The notes beneath the pieces are model-generated. The model was not told the origin of the DNA, did no database searches, and saw only the letters and a program-made list of their open reading frames with translations. From Acanthococcus lagerstroemiae (Eukaryota; Arthropoda; Insecta; Hemiptera; Eriococcidae), in assembly GCA_031841125.1 (NCBI GenBank), contig CM063110.1:58379946-58443945 (forward strand): DNA of 64,000 bases, read 5' to 3'. Positions 57,491 through 64,000 of this stretch are shown piece after piece (the stretch's first letter is position 1; the number at the start of each line of letters is the position of its first letter). Position numbers and translations under genes: made by a program.

Positions 57491-57960
57491 ATTAAAAACC
57501 AAAACTCCTCCTCCCCCTCCCCGTAAAAACTCCAAGAAGCCTGATATCTAAATCCCGGCCTTCGTCCCTACCACCTCCGGCTACTTTCAAGAACATAAGT
57601 TTTAAGACATAACAGACATAATAAGACATAAAAAGACATATAATGACATCTCTTTGTATATATTGAAAACCAAAACTCCTCCTCCCCCCTCCCCATCCTG
57701 AAAAAAAAATCCAAGGAGCCTGATATCTAAATCCCCGGCTACTTTCAAGGACATAAGTTTTAAGACATAATAAGACATATAATGACATAATTATCCATAC
57801 TGCGGGTTGCCTACCTAAAAATCAGAAAAATTGCAGGGCAGATCAGCTGCTTTCAAGGACATAATCTGTTTTAACATAAAAGATCTCCAATTTTTAAGAC
57901 ATAACCGACATAATAAGACATAAAAAGACGTATAATGACATAATTACCCATAATATCCAA
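57490..57960. repeat. Three-copy tandem repeat, about 150 bp, with aagacata core
   Basis: Copies begin near 57494, 57668 and 57845. The first two share aaaccaaaactcctcctccc, then cctgatatctaaatcc and gctactttcaag. All three end in strings of aagacataataagacata, then aaaagacatataatgaca. The last copy has lost the C-rich start. Confidence 0.78.
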
Positions 57961-58019
57961 GATCTCAATTCGCTGCGGGTTGCCAACCCTGCCCCCTAAT
58001 TGCTCAATTTTCCAGGGGT

Positions 58020-59475
58020 AGCGTACCCTCAGGAGGGGGTTCATGATTGTGGAGGAAACTCCTGAAGGGGGAGGAGGGCCTCTGTGGGGGCATGGGCTGT
58101 GAACGGAGATGGAGGCCCTGGGTGGGGCAGGGGGTTAAGATGAGTAAGAGGACCTGATGGAGGTGAAAGTCCTTGGTGAGAGTGGAGGCCAGGGAGAGAA
58201 ATGGCCGTGGTGCGAGAGTGGCTGGTGGCGGGGTGGGGTCTTGAGGGGGAAGGGATCTCGAGGGGAGGAGTGGTCATGGTTTTGAGAGCTCCTGAGTGGA
58301 TGGCCAGGGATCTTCAAGGGGGTTGGAGGACCATAGTGAGGACAGGGGCTGTGAAGGGAGATAAAGTCTAGCGGGTAGTGGTGGGTGAGGGGTCCTTGTG
58401 GTGGAGGAAATGGTTGTAGGAGAGGGTGGCCATTGAGGAAAGGGTAGGTAGTGGTGGGTGAGGGTCCTGGAGGGGCAGTAAAACTTTCAGTGGGTAAGGG
58501 CCCGGGCTTATAAGAGGTACTCGTGGTGGAGGAGGGAGCTCCTGAAGGGGAGGAAAACCACGGTGGTGGCGGGGACTATAGAGGGAGATAAAGGCCCCGG
58601 GTGGGGGGGGGTAATGTCGAGTAAGAGGTCCTGGTAGCGGAGGAAGTCAGTCCTAGGTGAAAGAGGGACTAGGGAGGGAAATGAAAGCCATGGTGCGAGA
58701 GGGGCTGGTGGTGGGGGTCTGAAGGGGAAGGGTGGTCATGGTGATGCGAGCTCCTGAGTGGAGGACCAGGGGATCTACGTGGGAGTTGGGATGAGGAGGG
58801 CCGCCGAGAAGGAGCAGTGGAAGAGGGAGGCTGTAGTTTAGGATTATGGCCGCAATTGGGAAGGGCGTAGTGATGGGTGAAGAGGTCTTGGTGGGGGTGC
58901 GGTACGTGAACAGAAATGAAAGCCATAGTGATGTGGGGGTAGTCGGGGGACGTGGTCTTAATGGAGGGCACTCGGGGTGGAAGAGGGTGATCGGGGGAGA
59001 CCAGGTGGAGGACTGGGTGATGATCAGAGGGATGAACGGAGGGTGCCATGTGGGGGAGAAGCTGTGGACGGAAAAAGTCATGGAGCGATGGAGAAGGTAA
59101 TGTAAAGAGATTAAGGCCCAGTTGGTGGAGGTCGGTTGTGGTGGTCGATGGTTGTAGAGGTGAGGAGGAAGTCCAAGGGACAGGGCCTTCCTGGATGTGC
59201 AGAATGAAAGGGTTCGCAGGGGGGATACTGCGGAGGTAAAAGACCATAGGGTGGGCACTGAAGCCTCTGGCAGGAGATTATGGCCGTTGTGGGGGAGGAG
59301 TTTGTGGCTGAGGAGGGCTGCGACTGTTGAAGTGCGACCATGGAGGCGGATAGCGACCGTGGTGAACGAGGGGGTCGTGGTGGAGGAGGAGGAGGCTCGT
59401 GATGAAGAAAGGATTGATGGGGGGAATCCAGGGTGGAAGATTGAGGACCACTGATAAAGGGGGAGCAAAAGAAGC
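58020..59475. repeat. G-rich degenerate repeat block
   Basis: About 1.45 kb with strong G-over-C skew on the plus strand. Degenerate units of roughly 220-250 bp share phrases such as gagataaaggcc/gagatggaggcc, gatgagtaagaggacctg, gaaatggccgtggtgcgaga and gagctcctgagtgga. Matching phrases are at about 58108, 58359 and 58577. The minus strand is open for up to 271 residues (59468-58653), but the product is almost only Pro, Ser, Thr and His, so I read it as repeat rather than gene. Many GGG runs could form G-quadruplexes. Confidence 0.75.
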
Positions 59476-61559
59476 GCAAAGCAAACCTCAACTCAGGAAC
59501 AAAAGTTTTAGATCAAACACTGAGGACTGTGATGGTCGGACGAGGCGCGAAGCGGCCAGGGAGCGAAGCCCCCTAGTTTAGCAGAAATTCTTACCCTCAC
59601 TATGTTGAGTATAACTTTGCACTCTATTCCCTGTAGTTTCATTCATGATACTTATGCCTGCTTGCCCTCATTAATTATTCTATACTCCCCTGTCCAAAAA
59701 TCATTTTCTTCTGGCTATCTCTCTTCGCTAATTCTAATTCTATCTAATTTTAATCTTTTCATCTCTTGCTTTAAGTTCTCGAATTGGCCAACCTCATCGC
59801 GTCCTTATATTTCATGTCCCTATTCTCACTTCTGATAGTTTTTCACTCGGTAGTCTCCGCCCGGACTTCCAGATGGGAGACTTTTTACGTCCGGAATTAT
59901 TATATACTTTGTGAGTTACCATCATAATTGTTGTGGTGAAGACGCATCTCCAGGAAGAAATACTGATGTAGTTTCCCTTTGCTTTCATCCGGATTTCTCT
60001 GTCGGAGTTTTCCGTCTCCTATGTGATTTTAGTTTTTTCTTTGAGCTCCCTCACATGCAAACGCAAGAGAATTCCTTAGGTTCTTGGCTGTAAGTATGGC
60101 AAGTGCCACCTTTACACCAAAACTTTCGTATTATGCGAAGAGCATCCTGACTGTTGTGGGATATACAGTTGGAATTTTTGTTTTTCGTACGAAGAAACAT
60201 TTTTTTGTTCACGCCGTCTCTAACTGAGCTATATCGCGCACACATTTGTTTTCCGATTCAAGGCAATAAATTTTCGTAAATTCACGAGTACATCATCCCG
60301 TAAATATTCTTTAAGTATACCTCCATCAACGCTCTGTCATATTGAGGCCAAAGAACGCAAACTCAGGGATCACGACTCTGAAATGGAGATTTCAAAGGGA
60401 ATTATGATTCGTACAGCGGGAGCTTCGGATATTTCGTATACAAATCAAATCAAGGATGGTGAAGACGGCGGAAAACATGTGCATTTCAACGCCCACTAAA
60501 ATGATCCCTCGAGTGCGATGAATTTACCTACGTGCCCGGCTCGCCGACCCCGGTACCGCACATTACAAATTAAAATTACTTTCAGAAACCGCGTGACGTA
60601 CGCTATTTTTATGAATAATTTTCGTGATGCACGCTTAAATAGATCTATTATCAGCCTACGGACGAGGGACTCGAGCTAGCTCGGTTTTTTAGTCCTACTA
60701 CTATTTTTATTTTTTTGTTTTGTTTCATATAATATAGTTTTAGATTAAGGACAAACAAACCTAGATCATTTATTACGACTTAACGAACTATTAGTTCGTA
60801 CTCGGCGTTACTTTGACAGCTTTTTAATTGTAATTTGTAATAACGAGGAGGATTAAGAATCCATAGTATAGACATACCGGTCTGTTGTAAAACGTTATTT
60901 ATGAACTTGGTCGTGGTGCAGTTCGTGTGTTCGTGATCGATTTCGTGGAGGCGATCAAATGGGAGATGAATTAAGGAAAGACGACCAGGGGACGGCGGTA
61001 GATTACTGTAATTAAGAAGCGGATTTAGGTCCGCACTCGGTAATGGAGTCGTTAAATCGATATAATAAATCGTCTTTAGAGAAAGAGATACCCGAGTCCT
61101 AGAAACTGCCTGTTGGCTCAAGTGTAACACAAGACTTCGGCGAACTGAGTGATATCGTGTACAATGTTACAAGTAAACGAATGCGAAGAACAAGTATAAA
61201 ATGAGATGGAAATCTGTATCTATTGTTACCCAAACTTTTATCATATTGGAGCAGAGTCGGCGAGCATAGATAGCCCGGAGATAGCGAATTCATTTACCTT
61301 CTACATCTCGCAGTTGTGAAATCTGATCGAGATGTTGATCATTTGGATGAAACAATAGCGTGAAACAGCAAGTCCTAGCAAATTGGGCAAAAAATGGCTT
61401 AAAAAGAAACAAAAAAGTCCAGAAGAAATTGAACACATATCTCACTCTTCTTTTTGCCTTTTTTTACACCACAAAGGGCTAAAGCCCGCCCTGCGGCCGG
61501 TCCCGAACTTGCTCAGGTGGTTCTGGTCATTGGACTAAACACAGACAAATAAAAATGGG
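59476..61559. other. No gene identified
   Basis: Follows the G-rich block with the phrase gaggcgcgaagcggccaggg and then AT-rich DNA. A moderately CpG-containing part (60470-61300) holds two minus-strand frames, 61130-60780 and 61293-61099, without similarity to anything I know. Confidence 0.4.
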
Positions 61560-62766
61560 GTTCCTCCGAGACGTTTACTAGTTCTCGTTACAATAGCACG
61601 CAACCCTAATCTTCCTACCTATGAGTATTTCTTTAACCCTCCAAACTACACTCCTGTTCCTAAATCTTCATTGCACATACAGTCACACTTTGAAGGGACA
61701 CTGTCCCGTACCTTTTCCTACAAGTCACTACTAGCAATCCATACATCACCCCCCTCACTGGATGTTTAATCTTCTCCCTTGCAATTTTGAACTTACAGAA
61801 TTCCCTAGAAAATCCACACACCCAAATTTATCGGAATCATTTGCACGAAATTCTTGACCGCTTTCCTGACCGTATCCTATGCTTCACTGATGGTTCAAAG
61901 TACAACCGACGCACCGCTTACACCTACTCCATAGATAGTCCACTACACTCCTTCCGACTTAAAAATACAGTTTCCATCTACACAGCTGAACTCCATGCTA
62001 TCCTGCAGTGCGTAGTCACGATCTCCTCGCTCGAAGACCCACCCTCCCCCATTCACTATCTGGTCCCCTCAGATTCACTTTCTCCTTAAGGTCTATTTCC
62101 GATCGCCTTGCAATACACGCTCTCGTCCAACGCATCCATCTCATTTCCTTCACCACCAAGAGAATTTCCCTCATCTGGATTCCAAGCCATATTGGTATCC
62201 CAGGAAATGAGGCTGTTGATCAAGCAGCACAGCAAGCTACACAGCTCCCATGTATCACTCGTCAACTCCCTATCTCAACAGATCTCACTTCCGCCATTCG
62301 CCAGACCATTTTGGGAAGTGGTGCGAAGAGTGGCGGCATCAAACCTCTCGGCACAACAAGCTCCCACAAATCAAGCTTATACCTGCCCCTTGGTCAACGT
62401 CCCAACGTTCCTCATGCCGCGAGAAAGTTATCATCACCCGTCTAAGGATCGGACATACACGCCTCACACATACGGATCTTCTCACTAACCTGTATACTCT
62501 CAACTGCCCATGCTGTGAAGATGAAGACCCTCTCACTGTGGACCACCTCTTCTCATGCCCCTCCCTCGCCTGCCTTCGTAACTCTCACCACATCCCCCAT
62601 AGTCAAATTTTGGCCCTCTCCAACTCCCTCGAGCACATGAACAACACTCTCACCTACCTTTCCGCTGCTGGATATCTCTGCAACATATAGGTAGACAACA
62701 ACCTTTCACGAACCCATAGCCCGAGAGTGTAGTTCCATGACTCGATAATAATAAAATAAATAAAAG
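61560..62766 (+). mobile_element. I-type (RNase H-bearing) LINE, 5'-truncated 3' portion
   Basis: Broken frames in the plus direction show the region after the reverse transcriptase. An RNase H domain has FTDGSKYNRRTAYTYS and YTAELHAILQCV (61890-62025), then after a frameshift RISLIWIPSHIGIPGNEAVD (62160-62220), giving the D, E and late D catalytic blocks. The C-terminal CCHC-like region follows: LRIGHTRLTHTD, CPCCEDEDPLTVDHLFSCPS. The element ends with an A-rich repeat (aataataataaaataaataa). Presence of RNase H places it with the I/Jockey/LOA-type group rather than R1 or RTE. At least two frameshifts make it dead. Confidence 0.88.
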
Positions 62767-63059
62767 AATCGTTCCGATAGAGTACGCCACCCCATAAAAA
62801 TTGTTACACCAGAGGCTAAAACTCTTGAAATTTTAGTCATTTTTAGATCACTTCTGGTGAATTTTTTATTTTTTATTTTTATCTGAAGAAATGTTTGAGT
62901 AGTCACCTGTCATAGATAAGACCTGTACAGAAGTCGTCTACTGCCAGTTCCTATTGTTCCATCAAAGTGGTATGTAAGTCCAATATCAGGTTACAAGTTC
63001 TGCCCCAATGATCTTCCCTAGGACGGGAAAGTCGCTCGCGGTACTCTAGGTGCCACTGT
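62767..63059. other. No gene seen
   Basis: Short AT-rich spacer between two LINE fragments. Confidence 0.4.
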
Positions 63060-63700
63060 GTTTCCCGCATCTCCTTCAACCTTATTCACCTACTCATGTC
63101 AGTCCTTGTCTGCTGCTGCAGCTCCGGTGGTGATGCCGATGACTGGTGTGTTTTGATGATGGCCTCGCCCTCTTCCGGGCTCATCATCGGTAGGGAGCGG
63201 GTTCGATGTGCCAGCACTGAATACGGGTCCTCATTGATTCCCATTGCAGACGTTTGGACCGCGGATACGGGTCCGTCCTGATCTTATCGCGGTCTTTCGC
63301 TGAATCTTCTCCATCTCCGCTCTTGATGGCGTCGGCAAATACTGGCGTCCCTTATAGGAGGACCGACATGACGACGTTGACGTACAACTTTCTTCGCTTC
63401 TCCCTCGGTCCCCCTAGGTCCGACATCAGACGGGACAGCTGTCCAGCTACTCGATCCGCCTTCTCAGCTGCCCGTCGGAAGTGCTTTCGGAAATGCAACT
63501 TCCTGTCGAACCACAGCCCCAGGTGTTTCAGGGCTGTACTGAGTCCAGTCTCCACACCTTTTAGGACAAAGGGTGGGTGGGCTGTACTTGCGTCGCGTCG
63601 TGAACAACACTGCTTCTGTCTTCTGTACCGCTGGGCACAGCCCTGCCGACTCGATCCAGTAGGTCAGCATCTTCAACGCCTGAGGGCAATGCATAATACC
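63060..63700 (-). mobile_element. R1-type LINE reverse transcriptase fragment
   Basis: On the reverse strand, LKMLTYWIESAGLCPAVQKT and EAVLFTTRRK lead, after a frameshift near 63565, into LKHLGLWFDRKLHFRKHFRR and AAEKADRVAGQLSRLM, then KLYVNVVMSVLL. These are the RT thumb blocks of R1/TRAS-like LINEs. The expected LLYG is broken by a TAA at 63352-63354, after which the frame continues PVFADAI and beyond. Truncated at both ends and dead. Its GC-rich composition resembles the 16.9-19.2 kb element, and the segment corresponds to the RT part missing from that copy. Confidence 0.83.
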
Positions 63701-64000
63701 ATTTACTTTAAATACTCAAAGTAGGTGATGATAGTTACATGTCGTGAAGCTACATTGAACTCGCTAGAATAGCTTATAAGCTATTGAGTAGCTCAGAATA
63801 TTGAGTTAAAAAAGTAACTTTTTTCAGTGAATTTTTGAAATTTGAGCGAAAAATGTATAAAAATGTAATTGTTTACCTAAAGGAGCCCCGCCCCTATTGA
63901 GAGCTTTCTGGAATTTTTATTTATTTTAAATACCATAATATCTATCCAGTGTAGGCGTTACGAGTCCGAGAGGCTGAAGTTCCATAGGTTCCCATAGACC
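63701..64000. other. AT-rich end of window, no gene seen
   Basis: No recognisable feature. Confidence 0.4.

Noticed and set aside
58653..59468. 271-codon open frame on the minus strand
   Set aside because: It lies wholly in the G-rich repeat block. Its product is low-complexity Pro/Ser/Thr/His, and open frames in several registers are expected there.
1..64000. CRISPR arrays, bacterial operons, rRNA genes or prophage
   Set aside because: None seen. Spliced genes, LINEs and hAT elements show this is animal nuclear DNA.

Overview
This window is eukaryotic nuclear DNA. The genes have short phase-consistent GT-AG introns, the intergenic DNA is AT-rich, and there is a dense mixture of non-LTR retrotransposons, hAT-type elements and MITEs. 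The protein set (exportin-5, a transmembrane RNase T2, a divergent nicotinic-like Cys-loop subunit, an F-box/E2-like fusion, an intronless Hsp70, Urm1), the R1-clade LINEs and the gene spacing suggest an arthropod, most likely an insect. A sap-feeding hemipteran (for example a scale insect or mealybug) is my guess; no single feature proves it.

Gene-bearing half (1-31 kb). On the minus strand, from the left edge: the N-terminal half of exportin-5 (1-1777, running off the window); a four-exon RNase T2 with an N-terminal membrane anchor (3933-4994); a Cys-loop receptor subunit in at least eight exons (6501-10937, signal-peptide exon not found); a seven-exon protein joining a CXXC zinc finger, an F-box and an E2 fold whose catalytic cysteine is glycine (19819-22109); and an intronless Hsp70 with an in-frame loss of about 107 codons in the ATPase domain (25454-27022). 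Urm1 (28396-30849, five exons) is on the plus strand, head to head with Hsp70. The genes do not form an operon. Functional themes are protein quality control, ubiquitin and ubiquitin-like modification, and RNA handling, but the grouping looks coincidental.

Between and inside these genes lie MITEs, tandem repeats and one R1-clade LINE copy (16880-19196) with a perfect 17-bp target duplication and heavy internal deletions.

Repeat-dominated half (31-64 kb). I find no confident host gene here. It holds a 1.9-kb foldback element built from tandem repeats of about 46 bp (33.8-35.7 kb); two RTE-type LINE fragments in opposite orientations (40.57-41.25 and 41.56-42.48 kb); a degenerate array of roughly 0.8-kb units (44.2-50.3 kb) used as a landing site by hAT elements and a nest of MITEs; further hAT MITEs with 8-bp target duplications; a tRNA-derived SINE (54.25 kb); a G-rich repeat block (58.0-59.5 kb); an I-type LINE fragment with RNase H (61.56-62.77 kb); and an R1-type LINE fragment (63.06-63.70 kb).

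The most interesting item is the zinc finger/F-box/inactive-E2 fusion. Next come the deleted Hsp70, the stripped-down nicotinic-like subunit and the well-dated transposon insertions. All calls come from reading the sequence and reconstructing exons by hand; no database search was run.
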